Positions 34,492-43,134 are shown, counted from the stretch's first letter. The stretch: 64,000 bases of DNA from Nakamurella deserti (GCF_003260015.1 NZ_QCXS01000004.1:62001-126000); one strand, 5' to 3'. The notes: generated from the letters alone by a model not told the origin. Numbers and translations: made by a program.

Positions 34492-35001
34492 CTAGAAGGG
34501 CGGTTCGTCCGAGTAGCCGCCGCCACCGCCGGCCGGCGGTGCCGAGGCCCACGGATCGTCGGCCGGAGCCGAGTTGCCGCCGCCGCCGCCACCGCCGTAG
34601 CCGCCGCCACCGCCGCCGCCCCCGCCACCGGCAGGCCGGTTGACGCGGTTGACCTTGGCCGTGGCGTAGCGCAGCGAGGGGCCGATCTCGTCGACCTCCA
34701 GCTCGATGACGGTGCGCTTCTCGCCTTCCTTGGTGTCGAAGGACCGCTGCTTGAGCCGTCCCGTGACGACGACGCGACTCCCGCGGGTCAGCGACTCCGC
34801 CACGTTCTCCGCAGCCTGACGCCAGATGTTGCAGCGCAGGAACAGAGCCTCGCCGTCCTTCCACTCATTGCTCGCCCGGTCGAACGTGCGAGGAGTGGAC
34901 GCGACGGTGAAGTTCGCGACGGCCGCTCCGGACGCGGTGAACCGCAGCTCCGGATCGGCGGTGAGGTTGCCCACCACCGTGATGATCGTGTCGCCAGCCA
35001 T
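34492..35001 (-). CDS. ssb: Single-stranded DNA-binding protein
   Basis: The 169-residue SSB has an N-terminal OB fold (about 1-112: [36 protein letters not shown]), a very Gly-rich linker (about 122-150) and the acidic C-terminal tip SDEPPF that recruits partner proteins. It binds single-stranded DNA as a tetramer. The linker is encoded by CCG/CCA-rich near-trinucleotide repeats (about 34570-34632). It is the second gene of the operon, 9 bases after rpsF. Confidence 0.97.
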   Translation of the reverse strand: MAGDTIITVVGNLTADPELRFTASGAAVANFTVASTPRTFDRASNEWKDGEALFLRCNIWRQAAENVAESLTRGSRVVVTGRLKQRSFDTKEGEKRTVIELEVDEIGPSLRYATAKVNRVNRPAGGGGGGGGGGYGGGGGGGNSAPADDPWASAPPAGGGGGYSDEPPF

Positions 35002-35010
35002 GACCGACCC

Positions 35011-35322
35011 TTACTTCTTGACGGTCGGGCGGATGATCTTGGTGCGGAGCACGGACTCGTTCAGGTTCAGCTGACGGTCCAGCTCGGTGACGGCCGCGGA
35101 CGGCGCGGTCACGTTGATCACCGCGTAGATGCCTTCGGCGTTCTTCCGGATCTCGAAGGCGAGGCGACGACGTCCCCACACCTCGACACTCTCCACCGAA
35201 CCGCCGCCCTGACGGACGACGTTGAGGAAGGTGTCGATCGAGGGAGCGACGGTGCGCTCGTCGAGACTGGGATCGAGAATGAGCAGAAGCTCGTAGTGAC
35301 GCGGCGTCGTGGATACGCTCAC
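35011..35322 (-). CDS. rpsF: 30S ribosomal protein bS6
   Basis: This 103-residue bS6 has [40 protein letters not shown] and [15 protein letters not shown]. The GTG at 35322 is preceded by AGGAGG (35328-35333) at 5-base spacing; an in-frame GTG 6 bases upstream would overlap that site. It is the first structural gene of the rpsF-ssb-rpsR-rplI operon. A 16-codon ORF ends 17 bases upstream, suggesting leader-dependent control. Confidence 0.97.
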   Translation of the reverse strand: MSVSTTPRHYELLLILDPSLDERTVAPSIDTFLNVVRQGGGSVESVEVWGRRRLAFEIRKNAEGIYAVINVTAPSAAVTELDRQLNLNESVLRTKIIRPTVKK

Positions 35323-35339
35323 GTACACCTCCTATGGGC

Positions 35340-35390
35340 TCATCGGTCGCGGTAGGTCCGCGACAGGAGGGGGTTGCAGACCGGGCACAT
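35340..35390 (-). CDS. Possible leader peptide ORF upstream of rpsF
   Basis: A 16-codon ORF reads MCPVCNPLLSRTYRDR and stops (TGA, 35342-35340) just before the rpsF ribosome-binding site. GGGGG stands 5 bases upstream of its ATG as a possible ribosome-binding site. Its last third is folded into a perfect hairpin (GTCGCGG-ACCTA-CCGCGAC). The CPVC pair resembles a zinc or cysteine-sensing element. It could be a regulatory leader peptide coupling to rpsF; translation is not proven. Confidence 0.5.
   Translation of the reverse strand: MCPVCNPLLSRTYRDR
35345..35363 (-). promoter_or_regulatory. Hairpin in the rpsF leader
   Basis: On the minus strand GTCGCGG-ACCTA-CCGCGAC is a perfect 7-base stem with a 5-base loop, located inside the leader ORF and 11 bases before the rpsF ribosome-binding site. 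It could be an attenuator or a protein-binding leader element, such as one for S6:S18. Confidence 0.5.
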
Positions 35391-35419
35391 GGGCGCCCCC
35401 GGCCGGGCACAACTCTCCC

Positions 35420-35425
35420 AGGTTA
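35420..35425 (-). promoter_or_regulatory. Possible -10 box of the rpsF operon
   Basis: TAACCT (35425-35420, minus strand) with a weak TTCGTC-like -35 about 17 bases upstream would start a transcript near 35413, about 23 bases before the leader ORF. The -35 region touches the 3' end of the amylase gene. Confidence 0.4.
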
Positions 35426-35452
35426 CCAGCGCGCGCAGGCCGGACGAACCCG

Positions 35453-36769
35453 TCAGCCCAGGACCACCCAGCCGTGCCCCGGCACCCGCACCGTGCCCCC
35501 GACGAGGTCGGCGTGACCGGCCCGCACCTGCGACGCCCCGAGCCCGGTCAGCTCGAGCGTGTCGTCGCCGATGTTGAGCGCCACCACCAGCCGGTCGTCG
35601 CCGGACCGCACCTCGTAGGCGTAACCGGTGTTGGTCAGCGACAGCTCCGCGGTCCGCCCGCGGTGCAACCAGGGGTGGCGCCGCCGCAGCGCGATGAGCT
35701 CCTGGTGACGGTGGTAGGTCGACCACCCGCCGGCGGCCAGGTCGTCCGGGCCGTCGGGGAAGGCCGGCCGGATGGCGTCGTCCCCCCCGGCCCGCTCCTC
35801 CTTGAGCCCGGTGAAGCCCTGCTCGTCGCCGTAGTAGACGGCCGGCACGCCGCCGACGGTCATCAGCACCACGAGGGCGTGCTGCCGGTGCCGCTCGTCG
35901 GTGATCAGCGTGGCCAGCCGGGTGACGTCGTGGTTGCCGACGAAGGTCATCGGCACGAACGACTCCAGGAACTGGTTGTGCCGCTTCATCGACCACGCGA
36001 GCTCGAAGAAGTTCCGCTCGACGATGCCGTTGCCGACGGCCTTCCACAGTTCGTACTGGGTCACCGAGTCCATCCCGGACTCCGCGACGATCCCGGCGTA
36101 GTCGCCGTGGATGACCTCACCGACGATCCAGGCGTGCGGATGGGCGTCGCGGACCCGGGGCAGCACCTGCGCCCAGAACGCCGCCGGCACCGCGTACGCC
36201 GCATCCAGCCGCCAGCCGTCCGCGCCGCGGTCCAGCCAGTGCGTCATCACGTCGGCGACGAGCTCCACCACGGCGGGGTCGTCGTGGTCGAGGGCGACGA
36301 GCGCGTCGTGGCCCTCGAAGTTGTCGGCGCGCGGCGGGGCGTCGCCCGGCGACCACCCGTCGGGCCAGTCCAGCCGGAACCACGACGCGGTCTCCGACGC
36401 CGGCCCGCCGGCCAGCGCGGCGGCGAACGCCGGGTGGGCGCGACCGACGTGATTGAACACACCGTCGAGCAGGATCCGCAGCCCGCGGCTGTGGGCAGCC
36501 TCGACGAGCGCCTCGAAATCGGCCTCGGACCCGAGCCGGGGGTCGATCGTGAAGTGGTCCACGGTGTCGTAACCGTGCGTCTCCGATGCGAACACCGGAC
36601 CGAGAGCGATTCCACTGCAGCCCATCTCGATGACGTAGTCCAGCCAGGCGCCGATCCGGCCGAGGCGGTGTACGACGTCGGCGTCCGGGCGACCCTCACG
36701 GGGAGCGCCGACGAAGCCCAACGGATAGACCTGCCACCAGATCGCGTGTTCCGACCATTCCGCCGCCAT
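35453..36769 (-). CDS. Alpha-amylase family (GH13) glycosidase
   Basis: This 438-residue protein has a TIM-barrel GH13 core. It has GWRLDAAYAVP with the nucleophile Asp, IVGEVIHGDY with the acid/base Glu, and FVGNHDVTRL with the transition-state Asp. DGVFNHVG is conserved region I, and the barrel begins IWWQVYPLGFVG. No signal peptide is seen, so it acts in the cytosol on glycogen- or maltodextrin-type glucans. ATG 36769 is chosen; ATG 36778 is an alternative. It diverges from a TetR gene with an inverted repeat between them, so that regulator probably controls it. Confidence 0.92.
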   Translation of the reverse strand: MAAEWSEHAIWWQVYPLGFVGAPREGRPDADVVHRLGRIGAWLDYVIEMGCSGIALGPVFASETHGYDTVDHFTIDPRLGSEADFEALVEAAHSRGLRILLDGVFNHVGRAHPAFAAALAGGPASETASWFRLDWPDGWSPGDAPPRADNFEGHDALVALDHDDPAVVELVADVMTHWLDRGADGWRLDAAYAVPAAFWAQVLPRVRDAHPHAWIVGEVIHGDYAGIVAESGMDSVTQYELWKAVGNGIVERNFFELAWSMKRHNQFLESFVPMTFVGNHDVTRLATLITDERHRQHALVVLMTVGGVPAVYYGDEQGFTGLKEERAGGDDAIRPAFPDGPDDLAAGGWSTYHRHQELIALRRRHPWLHRGRTAELSLTNTGYAYEVRSGDDRLVVALNIGDDTLELTGLGASQVRAGHADLVGGTVRVPGHGWVVLG

Positions 36770-36804
36770 GTGATGCATCCCCTGCTGATCGTTGCGCACC
36801 TGTC

Positions 36805-36823
36805 TAGTGACCAAATCTCACTA
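36805..36823. promoter_or_regulatory. Inverted-repeat operator between GH13 and TetR genes
   Basis: TAGTGA-CCAAATC-TCACTA is a perfect inverted repeat with a 7-base spacer in the 73-base divergent promoter region. It is the obvious candidate site for the TetR protein at 36843. Confidence 0.6.
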
Positions 36824-36842
36824 CCCCCGTACCGTACCCATC

Positions 36843-37460
36843 ATGGCCCGCGTCGATCGTCGTCCCCGTCAGCGACTTCCCATCGCCCAGCGACGGTCGG
36901 CGATCCTCACCGCCGCCGAGGCCGCCTTCGCCGCGGCGCCCTACGACCAGGTCAGCCTGGCCGGCATCGCGGAGGTGGCCGGCGCGTCGGAAGCGTTGGT
37001 GCACCGTTATTTCGCCACGAAGAGTGAGCTGTACGTCGAGATCGTCACCGCCGCCGTACAGGACCTGGAGGACCGGTGGACCGCGGCGGACGGGGCCGCC
37101 GGCGGCCCCGGTACGGACGGATGGACGCGGATCGCCCTGGCCATCGACGCCTACCTCGACTTCACCGCCACCTCCGGCAGGGGCTGGACGGCACCGCTGC
37201 GGGCGCCCGACAGCGGCTTCGGGCCGGCGTTCGCGATGCGGATGCACGCCCGGGAGACCTTCGTCGGCCGCGTCCGCGACGCGCTCGGCCGTACCACCGC
37301 ACCCGCCGAGAACCAGGCCCTGCACGGCTATCTCGGGTTCCTCGACGGTGCGGCGCTGACCTGGGCGTCCGACGGTTGCCCCGAGGAGCAGCGGTCCGGG
37401 TTGATCACCATGGCGCTCGGCGCCCTCAGCGGCGCGCTCGCCGCCCTCGACGCCGAGTAG
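36843..37460 (+). CDS. TetR family transcriptional regulator
   Basis: This 205-residue protein has the TetR DNA-binding domain (QRRSAILTAAEAAFAAAPYDQVSL, AEVAGASEALVHRYFATKSELYVEIV). The C-terminal domain is helical and its ligand is not recognised. The ATG at 36843 directly follows GTACCGTACCCATC and may be near-leaderless. It diverges from the GH13 gene and probably represses it and itself via the TAGTGA/TCACTA repeat. It is followed by a convergent lipoprotein gene. Confidence 0.88.
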   Translation: MARVDRRPRQRLPIAQRRSAILTAAEAAFAAAPYDQVSLAGIAEVAGASEALVHRYFATKSELYVEIVTAAVQDLEDRWTAADGAAGGPGTDGWTRIALAIDAYLDFTATSGRGWTAPLRAPDSGFGPAFAMRMHARETFVGRVRDALGRTTAPAENQALHGYLGFLDGAALTWASDGCPEEQRSGLITMALGALSGALAALDAE

Positions 37461-37506
37461 CGCTCCGGCGACGGAGGCGGCACGCCCGGTCGATGCCGCC
37501 CGCGGC

Positions 37507-38520
37507 TCAGGACGTCGAGAACGAGAAGGTCGCCGGCGGTGTGCCCTCGGCGGTGATGTCGCCGTTGTCGTAGGTGAGGGTGTACTCGCCGGTGCCGGGC
37601 AGCGGCACCACGAAGGTCAGGACGTTCCGCTCGCTGTCGGACACGGTGCCGGGATACAAGGCGTCGCAACAGTAGTCGCTGCGCTGGTCGGCGACGACCG
37701 AGCTGCCGTCCGGCGCGGTGACGGAGAACTGTTCGTAGCCGGTGTTCCAGCCGGAGGCGTTGCAGTCCGGTGCGCACGTCAGCTTCACCCGGACGTCGAG
37801 CAGCGCCTTGCCCTTCTCACCGGACTCGTAGCTCGGGGCCAACGAGGCCTCGACGACGTCCACGACGATCTGGCCCTGGGTGAGGTTGCCGGTGACGGGG
37901 ATGTCGAGCGGCTCGATGCTGTCGACCTCGGCCGAGTCGGCCAGCGGCAGCACCGTCCGGTTGTCGCCGGCGTCCCCGTAGACCAGCGACACCAGATCGA
38001 TGGCCTCCGCCGGCGTCACCGCCTCGTCCGGCGTCACGGTGAAGGTGGCGGTCCCCCGGGCCTTCCCACCACCGGGGATGTCGGGGGCGTCGAAGAACGC
38101 CTCGACGGCGAGCCCGTCGACCTCGACGTCACCCCGGGGCGGCGAGTCGTCCTCGATCCCGAGATTGTCGTAGGTCAGACCGACCGTCACGTCGACGGAC
38201 GTTCCGTATCCGGGTTCCGCGGTCGCCTCGTCCACGGTGACGGCGAATCCGTCGTACCACCCGGTCCTGTCGATGCTCCGGGTGACCGGTGCGGCCACGG
38301 CGGCCTCGCTCGTCGGCCCGGCCGGCTCCCCCGTCCCGGTGGCCGACGCCATCGGCAGGTCCGACGGGAGCGCGGTGGCGAGCGCGCTCGCGGACTCCAC
38401 GGCGGCGGCGATGCCGCCGGCGACCGCTTCGGCGGTCCCCTGCGTCCCGCCCCCACCGCAGCCGGCGAGGCCGGCGACCAGGACCACGGCCACCCCGGCG
38501 GACACGACACGACGTCGCAC
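37507..38520 (-). CDS. Putative lipoprotein of unknown function
   Basis: This 337-residue protein has a lipoprotein signal ending in LAGC (VVLVAGLAGCGGGG). A low-complexity Ala/Ser region (about 25-65) is followed by two or more beta-rich segments (DGFAVTVDEATAEPGYGTSVDVTVGLTYDN; GQIVVDVVEASLAPSYESGEKGKALLDVRVKL; and a last strand with a CAPDC pair and DYCCDAL). The Ig-like pattern suggests an extracellular cell-wall-associated protein. GTG 38520 has GGAGG at 38526-38530. Function unknown. Confidence 0.8.
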   Translation of the reverse strand: MRRRVVSAGVAVVLVAGLAGCGGGGTQGTAEAVAGGIAAAVESASALATALPSDLPMASATGTGEPAGPTSEAAVAAPVTRSIDRTGWYDGFAVTVDEATAEPGYGTSVDVTVGLTYDNLGIEDDSPPRGDVEVDGLAVEAFFDAPDIPGGGKARGTATFTVTPDEAVTPAEAIDLVSLVYGDAGDNRTVLPLADSAEVDSIEPLDIPVTGNLTQGQIVVDVVEASLAPSYESGEKGKALLDVRVKLTCAPDCNASGWNTGYEQFSVTAPDGSSVVADQRSDYCCDALYPGTVSDSERNVLTFVVPLPGTGEYTLTYDNGDITAEGTPPATFSFSTS

Positions 38521-38774
38521 GACGACCTCCACTGCTCGACGGCGCCGGCGGGAGGTGCCGGCCCGTCGCAGCGTAGGCAGGGCGTCAGCGCCGTGACCAG
38601 GTACTTTCGGGCAGACCTCCGGCCGCGGCGCCGCCCGGTGCGGCCGTCCGCCCGCTCGGCGGCGCGGGGCGGGGCGGGGCGGAATCCGTCGTGGGCGACC
38701 GGTCGGCCGACCGCCGCCGCCCACGCCGGTCGGGTGGACCGGTTCCGGCCCGCCGCCGCCGGTCGGGCGTCCGC

Positions 38775-39122
38775 TCAGGCGCAGCGCACGCAGCGGACCG
38801 CCGCCGGCAACGCCTCCAGCCGGCCGGCGGCGATCGGCCCGCCGCAGCGTTGGCAGATCCCGTACCGGCCTGATGCCGCGTGCGCCACCGCCGCTTCGGC
38901 GGCCGCCACCCGGCGGGCCGCCGCCCGGTGCAGACCGTCCAACCGGGCCCACTCCGCCGACAGCGGACTGCCCTCCGGATCGTGCTCGTCGTCGTCCACC
39001 CGGTCCGCACGGACCCGTCGGATGTCGGCCAGGGCACGCTCGGTGGCGGCCAGCTCGGCCCGCGCGGCCTCGAGCACCTCGGTCGGCGCGGGGAGCCCGG
39101 CCGGACCGCTCTCAGGCGCCAC
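38775..39122 (-). CDS. DksA/TraR C4-type zinc finger protein
   Basis: This 115-residue protein has a long helical hairpin (EVLEAARAELAATERALADIRRVRADR and AARRVAAAEAAVAHAASGRY) followed by a C4 zinc finger, ICQRCGGPIAAGRLEALPAAVRCVRC, as in the DksA/TraR and RbpA-neighbouring small regulators of actinomycetes. It may bind RNA polymerase through its secondary channel, but that role is not certain for short members. The GTG start overlaps the upstream esterase stop by 11 bases, so the two are co-translated. Confidence 0.85.
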   Translation of the reverse strand: MAPESGPAGLPAPTEVLEAARAELAATERALADIRRVRADRVDDDEHDPEGSPLSAEWARLDGLHRAAARRVAAAEAAVAHAASGRYGICQRCGGPIAAGRLEALPAAVRCVRCA

Positions 39123-39897
39123 GGGACCGCAGCGGCAGCCAGGCCAGGACGTCCTGGATGGTGCGGTCCCAGTACGCCCAGTCGTGCACGCCCTCCTGGA
39201 AGTCGACCGTCAGGTCGACGTCGCGCTCGGCGCAGGCGGCGACGAACCGCCGGTTGTCGTCGATGAGATGGTCGCCGGTGCCGCAGCCCAGGTACAGCGG
39301 CGGCGGGTCGGTGACGGTGTCGAGCAGCGCGAACAGGTCGTCGTCGGACCCGGCGACCGCCGCGTCGCCGAAGATCCGCCGCATCATCCCGGGGTCCTGC
39401 ATGCGGCCGTGTTCCCGTTGGATGCGGTCGAGGTCGACCGCGCCGGACAGGCTCGCCGCGGCGGCGAAGCGGTCGGGACGGCGCAGCGCCCACTTGAACG
39501 CGCCGTAGCCGCCCATCGACAGACCGGCGACGAAACGGTCCTCCCGGCGGGTCGACACCCGGAACATCGACTCCACCTTCGCCGGCAGCTCGTCGGCGAG
39601 GAAGGTCCAGTACTCCAGCCCGAACGCCTCGTCGGCGTAGAAGCTGCGGCTCACCGACGGCATCACCACGGCGAGCCCGAGCGGTGCGACGTAGCGTTCC
39701 AGCGCGGTCCGCCGCTGCCAGATGCTGTGGTCGTCCGAGAGACCGTGCAGCAGGTACAGCGTCGGGAAGCCGCCGGCGGCGGCGGCCGGAGCGCCCGCCA
39801 GTCCGATCTGACTGGAGGTCTGTTCGGGCAGCAGCACGGTCATCGAGGTACCGACGCCCAGGGCGTCGGAATGGAAGTCACACCGGATCAGGGCCAT
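39112..39897 (-). CDS. Alpha/beta hydrolase, esterase family (EstA/esterase D-like)
   Basis: This 261-residue serine esterase has the fold of tributyrin esterase or S-formylglutathione hydrolase: TLYLLHGLSDDHSIW oxyanion region, the nucleophile elbow VAGLSMGGYG, a charged strand before the Asp (LYLGCGTGDHLIDDN), and GVHDWAYW with the catalytic His. It has no signal peptide. It is followed by the co-translated DksA/TraR gene, with an 11-base overlap. Natural ester substrate unknown. Confidence 0.9.
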   Translation of the reverse strand: MALIRCDFHSDALGVGTSMTVLLPEQTSSQIGLAGAPAAAAGGFPTLYLLHGLSDDHSIWQRRTALERYVAPLGLAVVMPSVSRSFYADEAFGLEYWTFLADELPAKVESMFRVSTRREDRFVAGLSMGGYGAFKWALRRPDRFAAAASLSGAVDLDRIQREHGRMQDPGMMRRIFGDAAVAGSDDDLFALLDTVTDPPPLYLGCGTGDHLIDDNRRFVAACAERDVDLTVDFQEGVHDWAYWDRTIQDVLAWLPLRSRGA

Positions 39898-39927
39898 CGG
39901 GTCATCCTGCTCCCCGGCGCCGGGCGG

Positions 39928-40881
39928 TCACGCGGCCGGGCACCAGTCCACCGGTGCGGCCAGCACGGCGTCCAGCGTCGACTCGACACTCGGCACGACG
40001 ACCCGCAGCAGTGCGGAGCCCAGCCACCCGGTGGCGGCGCAGTCCAGCGACGGCGGGGCGGCGGCGGGCGCCGGCGGGTACATCGCGTCGACCCGGTCGG
40101 TGAGGACCTGGGCGGTGAAGGTGGACGCGGCCTTCATCGTGTCGCTGCCCGCGCTGGCGGACGTCTGCAGGATGGCCACGAAGAACCGCCCGGTCCAGCC
40201 GACCGAGTGGATGTTGTACGGCGACCAGCCCGGATCGCTCCAGCCCTGTTTGGCGCCGTGGTCGCCGGTCACCGCGTTGAGCCCGAAGGCCTGGTCGAAG
40301 CCGTCCGATCCGGTCGGGGCGGCGGCCGCCATCCAGCTCATCAGCGACGGTCCGACGAGCGGGTCCTGTGACATGCCCCAGAGGAATCGCACCTGGTCGT
40401 TCGCGGTGATCTTCGCCGAACCCCAGTTGCGGGAGCTGGCGTTCGCCGCGTTCGTCGTGCCGGTCAACCCGTACCGCTCGGCGATGGTGGGCACGATGTC
40501 GCGCCGCCAGAGGTCGCTCTGGATGCCGTTGTCGGACACCTCGATCATGGTGCGCAGCGCGGCGGCGGTACCCGCGTCGAGCTGCCCGTCCGCCTGTACG
40601 AGGTAGTAGGCCGCGGTGAACAGCTTCAGGACGGACTCGGAGTTGTACACGGAGTCGCCGCCCGCCGAGGCGAGCAGGGTGCCGTCGGTCCGGTCGAGCA
40701 CGGCGACCGACTGCTGCACGTCGGCCGCCGCGGCCGCCGCGACCGCACCGTCGACGGTGGCCTGCACCGTGTCGTCGGCGTGGGCGAACGGCGGGAATGC
40801 CAGGGCGAGCACCAAGACGACCAGCGCGGGCAGCAGCCGCCGGCGGGTGCGTCCGGAAAACGGCGAGGGTGGTGCGGTCAA
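39928..40881 (-). CDS. Secreted beta-lactamase-fold serine hydrolase-like protein
   Basis: This 317-residue protein has a signal peptide (RRRLLPALVVLVLALAFPPFAHA) and a penicillin-recognising fold. It has SVLK (the SxxK Ser and Lys in NSESVLKLFTAAYYL), a SDN motif (EVSDNGIQ) and AKQGW in place of the KTG box. It could be a DD-peptidase- or beta-lactamase-like cell-wall enzyme; the last motif is degenerate. The start is a TTG at 40881 with AGGAG at 6-base spacing, an unusual codon but the best supported. It lies where mycobacteria have a large penicillin-binding protein near DUF5318 and the GT87 gene. Confidence 0.82.
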   Translation of the reverse strand: MTAPPSPFSGRTRRRLLPALVVLVLALAFPPFAHADDTVQATVDGAVAAAAAADVQQSVAVLDRTDGTLLASAGGDSVYNSESVLKLFTAAYYLVQADGQLDAGTAAALRTMIEVSDNGIQSDLWRRDIVPTIAERYGLTGTTNAANASSRNWGSAKITANDQVRFLWGMSQDPLVGPSLMSWMAAAAPTGSDGFDQAFGLNAVTGDHGAKQGWSDPGWSPYNIHSVGWTGRFFVAILQTSASAGSDTMKAASTFTAQVLTDRVDAMYPPAPAAAPPSLDCAATGWLGSALLRVVVPSVESTLDAVLAAPVDWCPAA

Positions 40882-40981
40882 CGGGGGCTCCTGCGGGACC
40901 GGGGCGGCGGGAGACGCCGTCCACCCGGTCCAGTCTGCCCACCGCGGCGGCGCGCCGAGCCGCCCGACCGGGTGGCACCTG

Positions 40982-42682
40982 TCACTCGCGCGGCGCGACG
41001 CGTTCCACGAGCGGGACGGCCTCCGCGGGCGGCCCGCCCGCCGGTACGGCGGGCACGTCGGCGGCCCGCGGGTCCATGGCCGGGCGGCGGCCGAACCCGA
41101 GGACGGCGGGCAGCGACAGCAGCGTGAACCGGTCGGGTGCATCGGCGAAGACGCCGCCGGTCGGGTCGTCGTCGCCGGCCTGGCGGACCAGGTCGTCGGC
41201 CGGCCGCAGGATCTCCCGGATCACCATCACCATGAGCATCAGCACGATCGCGTCCCGCACCAGCGCCATCGCCTGGAACGGGTAGGCCGACAGGAGCGCG
41301 TACCGCGCCGAACTGTCGCCGCGGGTGGCGAAGGTCAGCATCAGCAGCCACCAGAGTGCCGCCTCGGCCAGCTGCCAGACCAGCAGCGGCCGCCAGCGCG
41401 GCAACGCCAGCACGGCCAGCGGCAGCAGCCACAGCGAGAACTGCGGGTTCCACGTCTTGGTGATCAGCAGGAACGCCGCCACGGTGAGGAACATCAGCTG
41501 CGCCACGCGGGGCCGGCGCGGCGCGGCGAGTCCGAGCCAGCCGATGAGCAGCACCGCCACCACCAGCAGCACCGCGACCACCGCGTTCAGCAGCGCCGGC
41601 GCCTGGCCGGGGGCGAGGTCCGGCGTGAACAACGTCGAACCCGACCACGTCGAGAACACCGACCACAGCGAGGTGAACTCGGGTCTGCGGTCGAGGTTGG
41701 CCGCGTAGAACTGCGACCACGCGGCCGGATCGGTGAGTACGAACGGCAGGTTGACCGCGGCCCAGGCGACGGCGGCGGTCACCGTGGTGACGAGCACCGG
41801 CCGCACCCTGCCGGTCCGCAGCGCCAGGACGACCAGCGGCACCAGCAGGAGCACCGGGTACAGCTTCGCCGCCACCGCCAGACCGAGCAGGGCCCCGGCC
41901 CACACCGGCCGCGAACGCGACCACGACAACATGGCCGCCGCGAGCAACGCGATGGGCAGGATGTCCCAGTTGGTGAAGGCGTGCACGACGAGCAGCGGGG
42001 ACAGACACATGATGGCGGTGTCCCACGGCCGCCGCCGGGAGATCTTCAGGGTGCTGGCCACCGCCCACAGGTACACCAGGCCCAGCGCGATGGCGCCGAC
42101 GGTGAAGAAGACGCCGACGTCCAGCGACGCCGGCAACAGGCCGCTGCCGTCGGCCACCTTGCGGTAGGCGCCGGCGCCCCGGGCGACCAGCCACAGGAAC
42201 GCGGCGGTCAACGCGCCGTAGGGCAGCGCCGGCATCACCGACCCGTCACTGGCGTAGTGCGTCGCGAACGGCGAGATCGACTGGTTCAGGCCGTGGATCT
42301 GGTAGGCGGGAACGACGTCGTTGTAGCAGCCGGAGATCCACTGCCGGTTGCCGCTGGAGTCCAGCACCATGGCACCGTCGGCACCCGGGGTCTGCTGGAT
42401 GCACGGCGATTTCGCCAGCCATCCGAAGATCAGGAACAGCAGCGCCATCAGCAGGCACACCCGCAGCGGCGTCAGGATCGGCAGCCGGCCCACCTGCGCG
42501 TGCCGACCGAGCGGTCCGCCGATCAGCTGCGACGCCCGGCGCACCGTCGCATCGGTCCAGCTGGGGACGACGCGTTCGTAGGGCGTGAGCGTGGCGCTCG
42601 GGTCGGCTGCGCGATCAGACCGACGGCGACCGGCGTCGGGAAGGTCGGGTGCCGGTTCCCCCCGGTCGGCGCTCCTGCTCAC
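40982..42682 (-). CDS. GT87-like integral membrane protein (DUF2029 type)
   Basis: This 566-residue protein has about 11-12 hydrophobic segments from residue 60 onward (LRVCLLMALLFLIFGW; VFFTVGAIALGLVYLWAV; many more), arranged like polyprenyl-phosphate-dependent GT-C transferases of family GT87. A soluble N-terminal tail and a large external loop with SGCYNDVVPAYQIHG are visible. In mycobacteria the homologous position (Rv0051) holds the same type next to rpsF. It probably adds a mannose-like sugar from a lipid donor at the membrane outer face (family inference). A TAGCAT box 7 bases upstream of the GTG suggests a leaderless mRNA. Confidence 0.85.
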   Translation of the reverse strand: MSRSADRGEPAPDLPDAGRRRSDRAADPSATLTPYERVVPSWTDATVRRASQLIGGPLGRHAQVGRLPILTPLRVCLLMALLFLIFGWLAKSPCIQQTPGADGAMVLDSSGNRQWISGCYNDVVPAYQIHGLNQSISPFATHYASDGSVMPALPYGALTAAFLWLVARGAGAYRKVADGSGLLPASLDVGVFFTVGAIALGLVYLWAVASTLKISRRRPWDTAIMCLSPLLVVHAFTNWDILPIALLAAAMLSWSRSRPVWAGALLGLAVAAKLYPVLLLVPLVVLALRTGRVRPVLVTTVTAAVAWAAVNLPFVLTDPAAWSQFYAANLDRRPEFTSLWSVFSTWSGSTLFTPDLAPGQAPALLNAVVAVLLVVAVLLIGWLGLAAPRRPRVAQLMFLTVAAFLLITKTWNPQFSLWLLPLAVLALPRWRPLLVWQLAEAALWWLLMLTFATRGDSSARYALLSAYPFQAMALVRDAIVLMLMVMVIREILRPADDLVRQAGDDDPTGGVFADAPDRFTLLSLPAVLGFGRRPAMDPRAADVPAVPAGGPPAEAVPLVERVAPRE

Positions 42683-42735
42683 CGCACGGATGCTACCGAC
42701 CGGTCGACCGGGCCCACCCGAGCCGACCCGTCGGG

Positions 42736-43134
42736 TCAGCCGCCGGCGCGGCGGGCCTTGGGCGCACGCTCGCCCTGGTGGCCCATCACGAACGAACTGA
42801 CGAGGTGGTTCCACTGGCAGGTGCGGCACACCTCGACCATGTAGACGTCGAACTCGCTGAACACGCCGGCCATCTTCTCCAGCTCCGCGGGGGTGCGGGC
42901 CGACCCCGCCGCCGTGCCGAGCTCGTCGCCGTAGATCCAGTGCACGTGCGTCAGGTTCTCCTTGCGGCACACCGGGCACGGCACGTCGGTGGGCACACCA
43001 TGGAACTTCGCCGCCTGCATCAGGTACGGGCTCGCCTCGCACACCTCGGCGACCGGGACCCGCCCGCTGGTCACCTGCGCCAGCAGCGACCGACGCCGGA
43101 GGGCGTAGTCGACGAGGCCGCGCTGAGTCTGCAC
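42736..43134 (-). CDS. DUF5318 protein
   Basis: This 132-residue protein begins MQTQRGLVDYALRRRSLL and has two Cys pairs (CPVC and CRTC) that could bind zinc. A long middle helix and a WNHLVSSF segment follow, ending in a basic tail. It is the conserved actinobacterial family found at Rv0049, two genes from the GT87 gene, which supports the assignment. Function unknown. GTG 43134 has a TACGCT box 6 bases upstream, again suggesting a leaderless mRNA. Confidence 0.85.
   Translation of the reverse strand: MQTQRGLVDYALRRRSLLAQVTSGRVPVAEVCEASPYLMQAAKFHGVPTDVPCPVCRKENLTHVHWIYGDELGTAAGSARTPAELEKMAGVFSEFDVYMVEVCRTCQWNHLVSSFVMGHQGERAPKARRAGG

Noticed and set aside
40616-42844. 742-codon plus-strand frame over the GT87-like gene
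   Set aside because: It is the antisense frame of the membrane protein. The product is Arg/Gln/His-rich and lacks features.
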